Source: an uncultured Lacibacter sp. (GTDB lineage: Bacteria > Bacteroidota > Bacteroidia > Chitinophagales > Chitinophagaceae). From it: a DNA stretch of 10,957 nucleotides. The DNA lies in contig NZ_CAMLGT010000122.1 in the NCBI RefSeq assembly GCF_946479605.1, forward strand, positions 1-10,957, written 5' to 3'. Numbering within the stretch: the first letter of the stretch is position 1; each line of letters starts with the position of its first letter. Under the pieces are notes generated by a model. The model was not told the DNA's origin. It made no database searches and was given only the letters and a program-made list of their open reading frames with translations. The position numbers and the translations under genes are program-made. Positions 1 to 7,867 of the stretch are shown piece by piece.

Positions 1-84
1 GTCAACATATTCGTCCAGCAGCCTTAAACGAAACTCAAGTAAGTCCAGCTCATTAAAAAAAGTAAAACAATCAACAACCTTCAT
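1..84 (-). CDS. Glycosyltransferase family 17-like protein, N-terminal fragment cut by the window edge
   Basis: Reading the minus strand from the ATG at 84 gives 28 uninterrupted codons to the window edge, beginning MKVVDCFTFFNELDLLEFRL. The pattern DCFTFFNELDLLEIRL close to the N-terminus is what I know from bacterial GT17 proteins, relatives of the beta-1,4-mannosyl-glycoprotein N-acetylglucosaminyltransferase MGAT3. These act on glycans using a nucleotide-sugar donor. The gene lies 43 nt downstream of the GT2-like gene on the same strand, so the two are probably co-transcribed. Only about a tenth of the expected protein is visible, so catalytic residues cannot be judged. The family call rests on one short but distinctive motif. 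The start is chosen because the motif follows it directly. Confidence 0.72.
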   Translation of the reverse strand, partial: MKVVDCFTFFNELDLLEFRLRLLDEYVD

Positions 85-127
85 TTGCTATTCATTTCAA
101 GTGCAGGAAATATAAAATGGATCCAAT

Positions 128-1009
128 CTATTTTACCCGTATGATCTTATAATTTTTAAATGCAAATAACCGCACTCCGGTAAGCTTTTCAATAAACCGC
201 AGCACTTGTTCTTTTACAGTTAGCTTTTTCCTGTTTACATCCAGTTCCACATGCCAGTTCTTTTGCTGAATACGGTTTTGCATAACAGCCGGATGCGTTT
301 GCCTAAACAACCGTATTGATTCAAACTCACTAAAGTCAAACACCTCACCCTGTTTTTTATACTCTTCTATTCCAGAATCATCGTTGCTGTAAAAACCAAG
401 AATGTTCACGATCTTTTTCTTCATCTGTTCTGGACTTTTTACCCAGCCATAATGATACACTTCAGCTGCCACCGGCACCACGTTCAGTTTTTCTTCGCCC
501 CGCCTGAAACCCTGTGCATCTTTATAGGAGCTGATGGAAGGATCGTTCCTGATGATACGCACTTCATGCGTGTACCATTTGCGGCTGTCCCCCACATAAT
601 CATAAGTACCATAAAAGTGCAGGTATTGAAAAAGTAATCCTTCCACACGTTTATCATCTTTGTAACGTTCAGCCGTTTGCCTGATAACGGAATGATATTT
701 TTCATGAATCACTTCATCGGCCTGGATGTAAAAGATCCAATCAGTATCGGCCGATACATGGCTTTTTACTTTATCCGTTTCCAACGCATACACACGCCCA
801 CCTTCCCGCAGGCTCATGTCCCATGTTGAATAAACGATCTTTAGTTTATCAGATTGAATAGAGCGGATCAACCCATCGGTATCGTCGTCTCCTTTATCAA
901 CACTTACAATCATTTCGTCCACAACCGGCAGTATGGAAGAGATGGCTTCCACTACAGGAAAATCATTCAGTATTGCGTTGCGGATAATGGCGATGCCGGT
1001 AATCTTCAT
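128..1009 (-). CDS. GT2-like (GT-A fold) glycosyltransferase
   Basis: This 293-residue protein opens with MKITGIAIIRNAILNDFPVV, a beta strand followed by an RN motif as in GT2 enzymes that transfer a sugar from a nucleotide donor. Residues about 32-50 (DEMIVSVDKGDDDTDGLI) correspond to the family's DxGSxDGT loop. FYIQADEVIHEKYH has D98-E99 in the place of the metal-binding DxD motif, with the acidic pattern ADE that is common in this subgroup. There is no signal peptide or clear membrane segment, so it should be cytoplasmic or peripheral. The donor and acceptor sugars cannot be read. It is followed on the same strand by a probable GT17 gene and faces away from the ABC exporter. A glycan or LPS-like pathway is an inference from these neighbours. 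Confidence 0.85.
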   Translation of the reverse strand: MKITGIAIIRNAILNDFPVVEAISSILPVVDEMIVSVDKGDDDTDGLIRSIQSDKLKIVYSTWDMSLREGGRVYALETDKVKSHVSADTDWIFYIQADEVIHEKYHSVIRQTAERYKDDKRVEGLLFQYLHFYGTYDYVGDSRKWYTHEVRIIRNDPSISSYKDAQGFRRGEEKLNVVPVAAEVYHYGWVKSPEQMKKKIVNILGFYSNDDSGIEEYKKQGEVFDFSEFESIRLFRQTHPAVMQNRIQQKNWHVELDVNRKKLTVKEQVLRFIEKLTGVRLFAFKNYKIIRVK

Positions 1010-1115
1010 GTGCTCAGTTACATTTTTTTTGCCACATAGAATATGCCCAAAGAACCGATTTTTTTCAATACAAAGTAAAAAGCCCGATCATTCGTCATGT
1101 TAACTGTTGGCTGTA

Positions 1116-1136
1116 AGTGGCAGGCAAGATGCCACT
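1116..1136. repeat. Short perfect hairpin in the divergent intergenic region
   Basis: AGTGGCA and TGCCACT form a 7-bp inverted repeat around a 7-nt loop, in the 222-bp region between the glycosyltransferase and the ABC exporter. There is no T-tract after it, so it is not an intrinsic terminator. It lies about 60 bp upstream of the putative exporter promoter and could be an operator or a chance hairpin. The rest of the 1010-1231 region holds promoter-like sequence for both directions and nothing else I recognise. Confidence 0.35.
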
Positions 1137-1195
1137 ACGCCGGCAAATTGTTACGGCTATTCCTGCTAACTTGTCTTATTTTTAAAGGTGGCGCA

Positions 1196-1202
1196 TACTT
1201 TG
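1196..1202 (+). promoter_or_regulatory. Putative -7 box of the ABC exporter gene
   Basis: TACTTTG resembles the Bacteroidota -7 element TAnnTTTG with one base missing from the spacer. A TTG at 1171-1173 could serve as the upstream element. The exporter ATG is 29 nt after the box. If this is the promoter, transcription starts inside the longer open frame that begins at 1097, which supports the start at 1232. Confidence 0.4.
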
Positions 1203-1231
1203 CCACTTTCTCAGCTTTTACATTACATATT

Positions 1232-3055
1232 ATGAAACTGCTTTTAAAATATCTATCTCCTTACAAAGGTCTTATTGCGTTAACCATGGCGTTAGCTGCC
1301 ATTAACATTGGTTTTTCACTCATTGATCCTATCCTGTTTGGTAAGCTTATTAATCTTGCTACACAGCACCAGGGTATTGGTGAAACGCCTCAGAAAAATT
1401 TCAACTGGAACCGCTTCTTTACATCTTTCAGCTGGAAAGAGCCGGGAGTGTTGTTTGTTCTCACCATGTCCATTTCTGTAGCCATGGTGAGCCGTATTGC
1501 AAAAGCATTCCAGGATTATTTTCAGAATCTTACCACGCAAAAATTTGGAACGAAAGTATTTACCGATGGTTTGAAACATGCCATGAAGCTTCCTTACCAG
1601 GATTTTGAAGATCAACGCAGCGGTGAAACACTTTCTATTTTAACCAAAGTAAGAACCGATACAGAAAAGTTTGTTTCCGCTTTTATTAATATTCTCTTCC
1701 CCGTAATTATTGGTATTGTGATCGTGGCCATTTATGCGGCTTCAATTCATCCATCGCTGCCATTCATTTATTTTGGTGGTATTATCATGTTGGTGATCAT
1801 TTCCAATGCACTCAGCAAAAAAGTAAAAGCAGTTCAAAAAACAATTGTTGCGCAAACCACACAATTGGCAGGTGCTACAACAGAATCGCTCCGCAATATA
1901 GAACTGGTGAAAAGTTTAGGCTTAACAGAACAGGAAGTAAACCGTTTGAATAAAAACACATTTAAGATACTTGGCCTGGAACTGACGAAAGTAAAACGTA
2001 TCCGCAGTATCAGTTTTGTGCAGGGAACTTTTGTGAATACACTCAGGCAGGTGATTTTGTTTATGCTCATGTGGACGATCTATCATGGTAAGATGGATGC
2101 CGGTCAATTGGTAACCATGCAGATATTTTCCTTCTTTGTGTTTGGACCATTGCAGGAAATTGGCAATATCCTCCTCTCCTATCGTGAAGCTGAGGCAAGT
2201 ATTACCAACTTTGATAACCTGATGGAAAAGAAACCGGAACCTACGCCAGTAAACCCATTGCATCTTGGAAAAATTGAAACGCTTTCATTCAACAATATTT
2301 CGTTTAAACATCAGACTGCATCACAAAATGCAATTACAGATATCAACTTCAAAGTAAATGTTGGTGAAACCATTGCGTTTGTTGGTCCATCCGGTTCAGG
2401 TAAAACAACATTAATGAAATTGCTGGTGGGATTGTACCGGCCACAACAAGGAAAAATATTATACAACGGCATGGATGAAAACTCCATCAACTTTGAAGAC
2501 CTGCGTAACCAGATTGGTTTTGTAACACAGGATACACAACTCTTCAGCGGTACCATTAAAGAGAACCTGATGTTTGTAAACCCAACTGCATCTGACGAAG
2601 AATTAACGGATGCATTGCACAAAGCAAGTTGCCAGCGTTTACTGGCCCGTGCAGAAAAAGGATTGGATACCATGATCGGTGAAGGCGGCTTGAAATTAAG
2701 TGGTGGCGAAAAGCAACGTTTGTCCATTGCCCGTGCATTACTGCGCAAACCACGACTGTTGATCTTTGATGAAGCTACTTCTGCCCTTGATTCCATTACG
2801 GAAGAAGAGATCACTTCCACCATTCGTGAAATTTCGGCCGGTGAAAACCAGATCACTATTTTAATTGCACACAGGCTCAGCACCATTATGCATGCTGATC
2901 GTATTTATGTACTGGAAGGTGGTGATGTGGTGGAAACAGGAAATCATAATCAATTGCTGGAAGAAAAAGGTTTGTATTATGCCATGTGGCGTCAGCAAAT
3001 CGGCGAACGCAAGAAATTAATTAGTACTGCTGTTGAAGATGTAAGAAATAACTAA
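1232..3055 (+). CDS. ABC exporter, fused transmembrane and ATPase domains (MsbA-like half-transporter)
   Basis: This 607-residue protein has the standard type IV (type I exporter) layout: six predicted membrane helices over residues about 12-310, then an ATPase domain. The ATPase has Walker A GPSGSGKT at 385-392 (K391), the Q-loop Gln433, the signature LSGGEKQR from 489, Walker B LLIFDEATSALD with D513-E514, and the switch His547 in IAHRLST. All key residues are intact, so it should work as a homodimer moving substrate out of the cytoplasm. Lipid A, lipid-linked glycan, peptide or drug are all possible substrates, and the sequence does not choose among them. The frame is open back to 1097, but I start at 1232 because MKLLLKYLSPYKG is the usual beginning of this family and the added 45 residues look non-coding. 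Confidence 0.93.
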   Translation: MKLLLKYLSPYKGLIALTMALAAINIGFSLIDPILFGKLINLATQHQGIGETPQKNFNWNRFFTSFSWKEPGVLFVLTMSISVAMVSRIAKAFQDYFQNLTTQKFGTKVFTDGLKHAMKLPYQDFEDQRSGETLSILTKVRTDTEKFVSAFINILFPVIIGIVIVAIYAASIHPSLPFIYFGGIIMLVIISNALSKKVKAVQKTIVAQTTQLAGATTESLRNIELVKSLGLTEQEVNRLNKNTFKILGLELTKVKRIRSISFVQGTFVNTLRQVILFMLMWTIYHGKMDAGQLVTMQIFSFFVFGPLQEIGNILLSYREAEASITNFDNLMEKKPEPTPVNPLHLGKIETLSFNNISFKHQTASQNAITDINFKVNVGETIAFVGPSGSGKTTLMKLLVGLYRPQQGKILYNGMDENSINFEDLRNQIGFVTQDTQLFSGTIKENLMFVNPTASDEELTDALHKASCQRLLARAEKGLDTMIGEGGLKLSGGEKQRLSIARALLRKPRLLIFDEATSALDSITEEEITSTIREISAGENQITILIAHRLSTIMHADRIYVLEGGDVVETGNHNQLLEEKGLYYAMWRQQIGERKKLISTAVEDVRNN

Positions 3056-3093
3056 ATGTGCTATTTATCACTTTCTCCAACTTCAGCATAGGT

Positions 3094-3101
3094 TATCTTT
3101 G
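3094..3101 (+). promoter_or_regulatory. Putative -7 box of the DUF983 gene
   Basis: TATCTTTG is an exact match to TAnnTTTG, 16 nt before the ATG at 3118, within the 62-nt gap after the ABC gene. It suggests DUF983 has its own promoter and a leader of only about ten bases. I see no clear -33 TTTG at the right distance. Confidence 0.55.
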
Positions 3102-3117
3102 CGGAAATTTTTAACGC

Positions 3118-3546
3118 ATGCCCGCTTCAAAGCCAAAGCCGAATTATTTCTGGAGTATGTTTTCGATGCATTGTCCACGTTGCAGAAGAGGCAAGCTGTT
3201 TAAAGATTACAGTGCGTATAACTTCAAACACACGTTTGATATGCATGAAGAGTGTCCGGTGTGCAAACAAAAGTTCGACATGGAGCCCGGCTTTTGGTAT
3301 GGCACCGGTTATGTGAGTTATGCATTAACGGTGGCCATTTCTGTTACTACGTTTGTGGCATGGTGGGTGTTGATCGGTGTGTCGTTCAGCGATAACCGGG
3401 TATTTTGGTGGCTGGGGTTGAACGCTGCCCTTCTGCTTATTTTGCAACCCTGGCTGATGCGACTTAGCCGAACGATCTATCTGTACTTTTTTGTGCGGTA
3501 TAATCCTGAATACGAAACTGCGGAACCTCACAGGTTTGATTATTAA
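3118..3546 (+). CDS. DUF983 family membrane protein with two CPxC motifs
   Basis: This is a 142-residue protein of unknown biochemical role. Near the N-terminus it has CPRC (MHCPRCRRGKLF) and, about 30 residues later, CPVC in EECPVCKQKFDMEPGFWYG. Together these form a likely four-cysteine zinc ribbon on the cytoplasmic side. Two hydrophobic segments follow, around residues 65-88 and 98-115, separated by a short loop. Cysteine knuckles followed by PGFWYGTGYVSYA and two helices define the DUF983 family, found in Bacteroidota and Alphaproteobacteria, and the length is usual. The gene ends in a stop that abuts a large palindromic repeat. Its proximity to carB is not evidence of shared function. 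Confidence 0.9.
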   Translation: MPASKPKPNYFWSMFSMHCPRCRRGKLFKDYSAYNFKHTFDMHEECPVCKQKFDMEPGFWYGTGYVSYALTVAISVTTFVAWWVLIGVSFSDNRVFWWLGLNAALLLILQPWLMRLSRTIYLYFFVRYNPEYETAEPHRFDY

Positions 3547-3645
3547 GTCTGAACCATGATTTGTGGGATTATAGGATTTATAAGATAGGCTTACTCTCTT
3601 GGACAAATCCTGCAAATCTCAAAATCCCATAAATCATGGTTCAGA
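3547..3645. repeat. Long palindromic intergenic repeat (REP/BIME-like)
   Basis: The arms 3547-3570 and 3622-3645 are inverted copies that pair over 24 positions with a single mismatch; the outer arm begins GTCTGAACCATGATTT. A nested pair, AGGATTT at 3573-3579 and AAATCCT at 3605-3611, extends the cruciform. The repeat starts at the base after the DUF983 stop codon. From memory, dyads of this kind (GTCTGAACCATGATTT with AAATCATGGTTCAGAC) recur in intergenic spaces of Chitinophagaceae-type genomes; I cannot confirm copy number here. In RNA it would fold strongly and could protect or end the DUF983 transcript. Confidence 0.8.
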
Positions 3646-3721
3646 CAATTCCCGAACGTACAAGTGTGCGACGCAACGGCAGTTCAACAGAATTCCTAAC
3701 GACCGTTACCAAAAAACCTTG

Positions 3722-3738
3722 AAAATCGGTTAAAATTT
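3722..3738 (+). promoter_or_regulatory. Upstream motif shared by both carB halves, copy 1
   Basis: AAAATCGGTTAAAATTT lies 43 bp upstream of the -7 box of carB-N. The same sequence, with only the two central bases changed, occurs at 10279 upstream of carB-C. It could be an operator for pyrimidine or arginine control, or a remnant of a copied promoter. No regulator is identified. Confidence 0.45.
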
Positions 3739-3764
3739 CACGCTCAGGTTAACGCTCAATCCAA

Positions 3765-3772
3765 TACTTTTG
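3765..3772 (+). promoter_or_regulatory. Putative -7 box of carB-N
   Basis: TACTTTTG matches TAnnTTTG and lies 16 nt before the ATG at 3789. The extended context TACnTTTGCAnC is also found before carB-C at 10332. A matching -33 element is not obvious. The leader would be about ten bases. Confidence 0.55.
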
Positions 3773-3788
3773 CAGCCAAATTCTCCCC

Positions 3789-5435
3789 ATGCCAAAAGAT
3801 AATTCGATAAAAAGTGTGCTGATTGTAGGCAGCGGCCCCATTGTGATTGGCCAGGCCTGTGAGTTTGATTATTCCGGTTCGCAAGCAGCCCGCAGCCTTC
3901 GTGAAGAAGGTATTGAAGTGATCCTCATCAACAGTAACCCCGCCACCATCATGACCGACCCCATGATGGCGGACCGTGTGTACCTGTTGCCGCTTACGGT
4001 TGAAAGTATTGAACAGATACTGGAAGAAAACCCGCAGATTGATGCGGTGTTGCCAACCATGGGCGGACAAACAGCCCTCAACCTTTGTAAAGAGGCCGAT
4101 GAGCTGGGTGTTTGGGAAAAGAACAATGTGCGCATGATTGGTGTGGATGTAAAAGCAATTGATACTGCCGAAGACCGTGAAAAGTTTCGTCAGCTGATGA
4201 TTGAAATTGGTGTGGGTGTGGCTCCTTCGAAAGTGGCCAACTCACTGCTGGAAGGAAAAGAATTTGCACAGGAGATCGGTATTCCATTGGTAATCCGTCC
4301 TTCGTTTACTTTGGGTGGAACCGGTGGTGGCTTTGTAAATACCAAAGAAGAACTGGATGCCGCACTTGAAAGAGGTTTGCAGGCCAGCCCGATACACGAA
4401 GTTTTGGTGGAGAAAGCGCTGATTGGCTGGAAGGAATATGAACTGGAACTGCTACGTGATAAGAATGATAACGTTGTTATTATTTGTACAGTAGAGAACT
4501 TCGACCCGATGGGTGTGCATACCGGTGACAGTATTACGGTTGCTCCGGCGATGACGCTGAGCGATACAGCTTTCCAGAACATGCGTAACATGGCGATTAA
4601 GATGATGCGTAGCCTCGGCAATTTTGCCGGTGGTTGTAACGTACAGTTCGCTTTGAACCCGGAGAACGAAGAAATCATTTCGGTTGAGATCAACCCACGT
4701 GTAAGTCGTTCTTCTGCGTTGGCAAGTAAAGCAACGGGTTATCCGATTGCGAAGATTGCTGCAAAGCTGGCGATTGGTTATACGTTGGATGAATTGAAAA
4801 ACCAGATCACACAAACTACATCTGCCTACTTTGAGCCTGCATTGGACTATGTGATTGTGAAGATGCCACGTTGGAACTTCGATAAGTTCAAAGGTGCTGA
4901 TGACCGTTTAGGTTTACAGATGAAGAGTGTGGGTGAGGTGATGAGCATTGGCCGCAGCTTTACGGAAGCGGTGCAGAAAGCTTGTCAGAGTTTAGAGAAC
5001 AATGCAGTTGGCTTGGGCTACTATGGACAAAGTGTAAAACATGCTGAAGAGCTAATTGAATACATCAAGGTGCCGAAATGGGATCGCATTTTCCGAATTA
5101 AAGATGCGTTGATGGCGGGGGTGAGTGTGAAGACGATTGTGGAAGCAACCAAAATCGACCGTTGGTTCATTTACCAGATACAGGATATTGTGAACATGGA
5201 AAAAGAACTGGCGAAACACAGTATGCAATCGTTGCCTGCAGAATTGCTGAAAGAAGCAAAACGTATGGGCTTTGGTGATGAGCAGATCTGCCGTATTATG
5301 AAAGAAGATGCGAGTGAAGATGAACTCTACGAAAAACGTAAAGCCTGGGGTATTACCCGTGTGTACAAAATGGTGGATACCTGCAGCGCCGAGTTTGAAG
5401 CGAAGACGCCGTATTTCTATTCAACTTTTGAATAA
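3789..5435 (+). CDS. carB: Carbamoyl-phosphate synthase large subunit, N-terminal half (split CarB)
   Basis: CarB makes carbamoyl phosphate from bicarbonate, ammonia (channelled from CarA) and two ATP, for arginine and pyrimidine synthesis. This 548-residue protein matches only the first half of the roughly 1070-residue enzyme: the ATP-grasp domain that makes carboxyphosphate (about 1-400) and the oligomerisation domain (about 400-548). Numbering is one above E. coli: R170 in [14 protein letters not shown]244 in [14 protein letters not shown]300 and N302 in [13 protein letters not shown], all intact. It begins with the usual [20 protein letters not shown] and stops after TPYFYSTFE, exactly where one-chain enzymes enter the linker to the second half. 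A strong terminator follows. The second half is encoded 4.9 kb downstream. This is therefore a functional split, not a truncated pseudogene or a nearby frameshift. carA is not in the window. Confidence 0.95.
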   Translation: MPKDNSIKSVLIVGSGPIVIGQACEFDYSGSQAARSLREEGIEVILINSNPATIMTDPMMADRVYLLPLTVESIEQILEENPQIDAVLPTMGGQTALNLCKEADELGVWEKNNVRMIGVDVKAIDTAEDREKFRQLMIEIGVGVAPSKVANSLLEGKEFAQEIGIPLVIRPSFTLGGTGGGFVNTKEELDAALERGLQASPIHEVLVEKALIGWKEYELELLRDKNDNVVIICTVENFDPMGVHTGDSITVAPAMTLSDTAFQNMRNMAIKMMRSLGNFAGGCNVQFALNPENEEIISVEINPRVSRSSALASKATGYPIAKIAAKLAIGYTLDELKNQITQTTSAYFEPALDYVIVKMPRWNFDKFKGADDRLGLQMKSVGEVMSIGRSFTEAVQKACQSLENNAVGLGYYGQSVKHAEELIEYIKVPKWDRIFRIKDALMAGVSVKTIVEATKIDRWFIYQIQDIVNMEKELAKHSMQSLPAELLKEAKRMGFGDEQICRIMKEDASEDELYEKRKAWGITRVYKMVDTCSAEFEAKTPYFYSTFE

Positions 5436-5469
5436 CTAAGAGCTCGAAAGAGTGAAAAGAGATAAAGAG

Positions 5470-5500
5470 AGCAGCGGAGTTGATTTTCCGCTGCTTTTTT
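5470..5500 (+). terminator. Rho-independent terminator after carB-N
   Basis: AGCAGCGGA (5470-5478) pairs perfectly with TCCGCTGCT (5487-5495) around an 8-nt loop, followed by a run of six T. It lies 34 bp after the carB-N stop codon. It should separate carB-N transcription from the hydrolase and carbamoyltransferase genes and from carB-C. Confidence 0.92.
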
Positions 5501-5511
5501 ATTTACAAGAA

Positions 5512-5599
5512 ATAGAATCACGGATACCACGGATTAAGCAGATAGACACAGATTAAATTCGTGTTCATCCGTTCAAATCAGTGTCATCAGTGTTTCTAT
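5512..5599. repeat. Imperfect dyad repeat of the CACGGATT type
   Basis: Left arm 5512-5554 (ATAGAATCACGGATACC...) and right arm about 5556-5599 are imperfect inverted copies: both outer ends read ATAGAA, followed by CACnGAT, CACnGATT and a less exact inner part that closes near 5555. Repeats built from CACGGATTA and ATCCGTG units are common intergenic elements in Bacteroidota and several other phyla (recall, not searched). The element sits between the carB-N terminator and the first SGNH gene. The 22-codon open extension of that gene runs into this repeat, which argues against using the upstream start. Confidence 0.65.
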
Positions 5600-5626
5600 C
5601 ACAAACAGTTTTTATCTTACAGGATC

Positions 5627-6706
5627 ATGATCAACAACCTGAAAGCATTATTGTTTGGATTACTTGTAGCACTTGTGTTGTGTGAAATTGTGTTGCGCAT
5701 TTATAACCCGTTCACCAATTTTACCAAGCAGGGAAAACTGGTGCTGCCAGCTAATCAGCAAACGGTGTTCGACAACCAATGGATCAAGCAACTGGATGCA
5801 AAGATCAGTTACAGCAGAAATGCATTGGGTTTTCGTGGACCAATGCCAAACGATAGTATTCACAAACTCAACTCAATTATAACTGTTGGTGGCAGTACAA
5901 CCGAATGTCGTTTTTTAAGCGACAGTACAACATGGCCATTTTTGCTGAGTGAACAACTAAAAGATTCAATACCGAATTTATGGGTGAACAATGCAGGCAT
6001 TGACGGGCATTCAACGTTTGGGCATTTGTTGTTGATGAAGGAGTACATCAGTAAACTGAAACCGAAGTATGTGGTATTACTCACGGGAGTTAATGATGTG
6101 GAAACAGAAAAGCCCGAAAGTTTTGATGTGATGAATGAAAACAAGTTGCAGTATGGCTCGGCAAAAGCATTCATCAAATCATTGTTGAATAAAACAGAAA
6201 TTGGTGCAACTGTTTTTCAATTGTACAATATCCGTTCTGCCTATAAAAAAGGATTGATTCATAAAGAGATTGATTTTACACAGCTAAGAGATACTACTTA
6301 CACTCCCACATACATACAGGAAACAGTTGCTAAACAACAAAGCTATCTTAGCGGTTACAAGGCAAGATTGCAGGAAATTGTTACTCTTTGCAAAGCGAAT
6401 CAGATCCAACCCATTCTTCTCACTCAGCCATCTTTGTTTGGTTCGTTCACCGATAGTTCAACAGGAATAAAAATGGATCTGAAGTTTCATGAAAGCAACC
6501 CCGGTAAAAATAATTTGTTGCAGGAGCAGGTGCTGGAAGAATATAACAATGTGGTTCGTTCATTCAGTACACAGGCCGCTGTAATTGATCTTGCCAAACT
6601 GATGCCAAAGAATACTGCTTACTATTACGATTTTATACATTTTAATAAACAGGGAGCGGTAAAGATGGCGGAAATTTTATCAAACAAGCTAAAACCTGTT
6701 ATGTAA
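5627..6706 (+). CDS. Membrane-anchored SGNH/GDSL hydrolase (paralogue 1)
   Basis: This 359-residue protein starts with a hydrophobic helix (about residues 6-22), probably a signal anchor that places the enzyme outside the cytoplasmic membrane. The SGNH blocks follow: nucleophile Ser90 in TVGGSTTEC, a block II glycine in WVNNAGIDGHSTFG, Asn156 in TGVNDVE, and Asp335/His338 in YYYDFIHFNKQG, so the machinery is complete. Such enzymes are esterases or acyltransferases acting on O-acyl groups, often of glycans; the substrate here is unknown. I start at ATG 5627 because an upstream in-frame ATG at 5561 lies in a repeat and the next gene's paralogue begins at the equivalent point (helix followed by YNPF). 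It converges with that paralogue. Related SGNH genes are often found beside carbamoyltransferase/SxtJ genes. Confidence 0.88.
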   Translation: MINNLKALLFGLLVALVLCEIVLRIYNPFTNFTKQGKLVLPANQQTVFDNQWIKQLDAKISYSRNALGFRGPMPNDSIHKLNSIITVGGSTTECRFLSDSTTWPFLLSEQLKDSIPNLWVNNAGIDGHSTFGHLLLMKEYISKLKPKYVVLLTGVNDVETEKPESFDVMNENKLQYGSAKAFIKSLLNKTEIGATVFQLYNIRSAYKKGLIHKEIDFTQLRDTTYTPTYIQETVAKQQSYLSGYKARLQEIVTLCKANQIQPILLTQPSLFGSFTDSSTGIKMDLKFHESNPGKNNLLQEQVLEEYNNVVRSFSTQAAVIDLAKLMPKNTAYYYDFIHFNKQGAVKMAEILSNKLKPVM

Positions 6707-6714
6707 CAAAAAAA

Positions 6715-7854
6715 TTAAGGCCCTTTAACTGGAGAAATGGCAGAATTATACTGTGGATATTTCTGTGAAAGAAATTTCTTTAGCCGTAATGCGATAAATG
6801 TTGAAACATAATCAGCACCCTTGTTTGTATAGTGCATCATATCATAATAATACGCCCTTGTTTTAGGCATACTGTCAGCAAGATCAATAACCAGGCAATT
6901 ATTATTATTCGCTATTTCCTTTGTAGCAGAATTATAGACCTGCATAATATTCCAGTAATCAAGTCCTGTAATACCTGTGGTCAGTTGGACATTTGCAAAA
7001 TTCAATCCGGTTGCAGAATCAATTGCATCTCCAAGCAACAGTGGTTGCGTTATAAACACAGGATCAATGCTTGCTTTTTTACATTCATCAACCAGTATTT
7101 GTAATCGTGTTTTATATCCATTCATCATTTTCGTACCTGTTGCTTTCACTATGTCAGAATTTATAACGACTCGATTACTTTTTGCAGTATCACCTTTCAG
7201 GTATCTGTCAATCATGTTCTCATCAGTCATCTGGAACTCTGCAGCTTTCTGCTTACGACGGTAATTCACATATAAATTATACAACTCACTCTTTTTCATC
7301 AATTGTACATACCAGGGCATAGCAGATTTGAAATAACCAGAATCAACACCGGCAATATCGCTTCTGCCTACATCATTTACGCCCACAAGGAACAAGACCA
7401 CTTTAGGTTTTACTTTTGATACATAATCTTGCATCAATATAATATGACCAAACGTTGAATGCCCGTTTAAACCGGCATTATTCACCCATACTTTCGGAAA
7501 GTCTGGTTTTAGTTTTTCTGATAACATGGCAGGCCAATCTTTCCCCTCCGTTAAGTACGCACATTCGGTAGTACTGCCTCCAACACATACTATAGTCAGA
7601 CTGGAATCAAAACCAGACGGACGTTCCGGCCCACGAAATCCTAAGCTGTTCTTAACATGTATCACCTCCGAATCTATATTATTCCTGAAATTGTTTTTAT
7701 ACCTGTAAACTTTGTTTATCGGGAGACTGATCTTATCCCCTTGCACACGAGAGAAAAAAGGATTATAGAAATGAAGGATAATTTCAGCACTAATGATTGT
7801 GATGATCAACAAGAAAAAGAAATACCTGATATTTGATTTTATTTTGTCAGACAC
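6715..7854 (-). CDS. Membrane-anchored SGNH/GDSL hydrolase (paralogue 2)
   Basis: This 379-residue protein resembles the neighbouring hydrolase along its whole length. Both share an N-terminal helix followed by YNPF, the strings LGFRGP, GGSTTEC, WVNNAG and GHSTFGH, a GVND block, and YYYD..H near the end. Catalytic positions are Ser94, Asn160 and Asp338/His341, all present. The first possible start is GTG at 7854, because an in-frame TAG lies two codons before it and no ATG occurs near the N-terminus. The gene is divergent from the carbamoyltransferase with only 13-19 bp between starts, and convergent with paralogue 1 with 8 bp between stops. TAATTTTA at 7859-7866 (minus strand) resembles a -7 box. 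It looks more AT-rich than carB by eye. Substrate unknown; O-acyl esterase or transferase is the family expectation. Confidence 0.87.
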   Translation of the reverse strand: MSDKIKSNIRYFFFLLIITIISAEIILHFYNPFFSRVQGDKISLPINKVYRYKNNFRNNIDSEVIHVKNSLGFRGPERPSGFDSSLTIVCVGGSTTECAYLTEGKDWPAMLSEKLKPDFPKVWVNNAGLNGHSTFGHIILMQDYVSKVKPKVVLFLVGVNDVGRSDIAGVDSGYFKSAMPWYVQLMKKSELYNLYVNYRRKQKAAEFQMTDENMIDRYLKGDTAKSNRVVINSDIVKATGTKMMNGYKTRLQILVDECKKASIDPVFITQPLLLGDAIDSATGLNFANVQLTTGITGLDYWNIMQVYNSATKEIANNNNCLVIDLADSMPKTRAYYYDMMHYTNKGADYVSTFIALRLKKFLSQKYPQYNSAISPVKGP

Positions 7855-7867
7855 CCGCTAAAATTAA

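Noticed and set aside
1097..1231. A longer N-terminus for the ABC exporter
   Set aside because: The added 45 residues contain a hairpin sequence and a promoter-like box at the DNA level and do not match exporter N-termini; MKLLLKYLSPYKG is the family start.
2311..2886. A 191-codon open frame on the minus strand
   Set aside because: It is the shadow of the ABC ATPase domain, which carries all expected motifs on the plus strand.
4190..4693. A 167-codon open frame on the minus strand
   Set aside because: It is antisense to the ATP-grasp part of carB-N, is serine-rich as such shadows often are, and has no start context.
3789..5435. carB-N as a truncated pseudogene or sequencing frameshift of a normal carB
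   Set aside because: The stop falls at the inter-half linker, a perfect terminator follows, all catalytic residues are present, and the matching second half occurs downstream with its own start and promoter box.
5561..5626. A longer N-terminus for the first SGNH hydrolase
   Set aside because: The extra 22 codons run through an intergenic dyad repeat, and the paralogue begins at the point equivalent to 5627.
6707..6740. A shared bidirectional terminator between the convergent hydrolase genes
   Set aside because: Only a short, weak TTAA/TTAA symmetry is present around the 8-bp gap; no stable GC stem with flanking T-runs.
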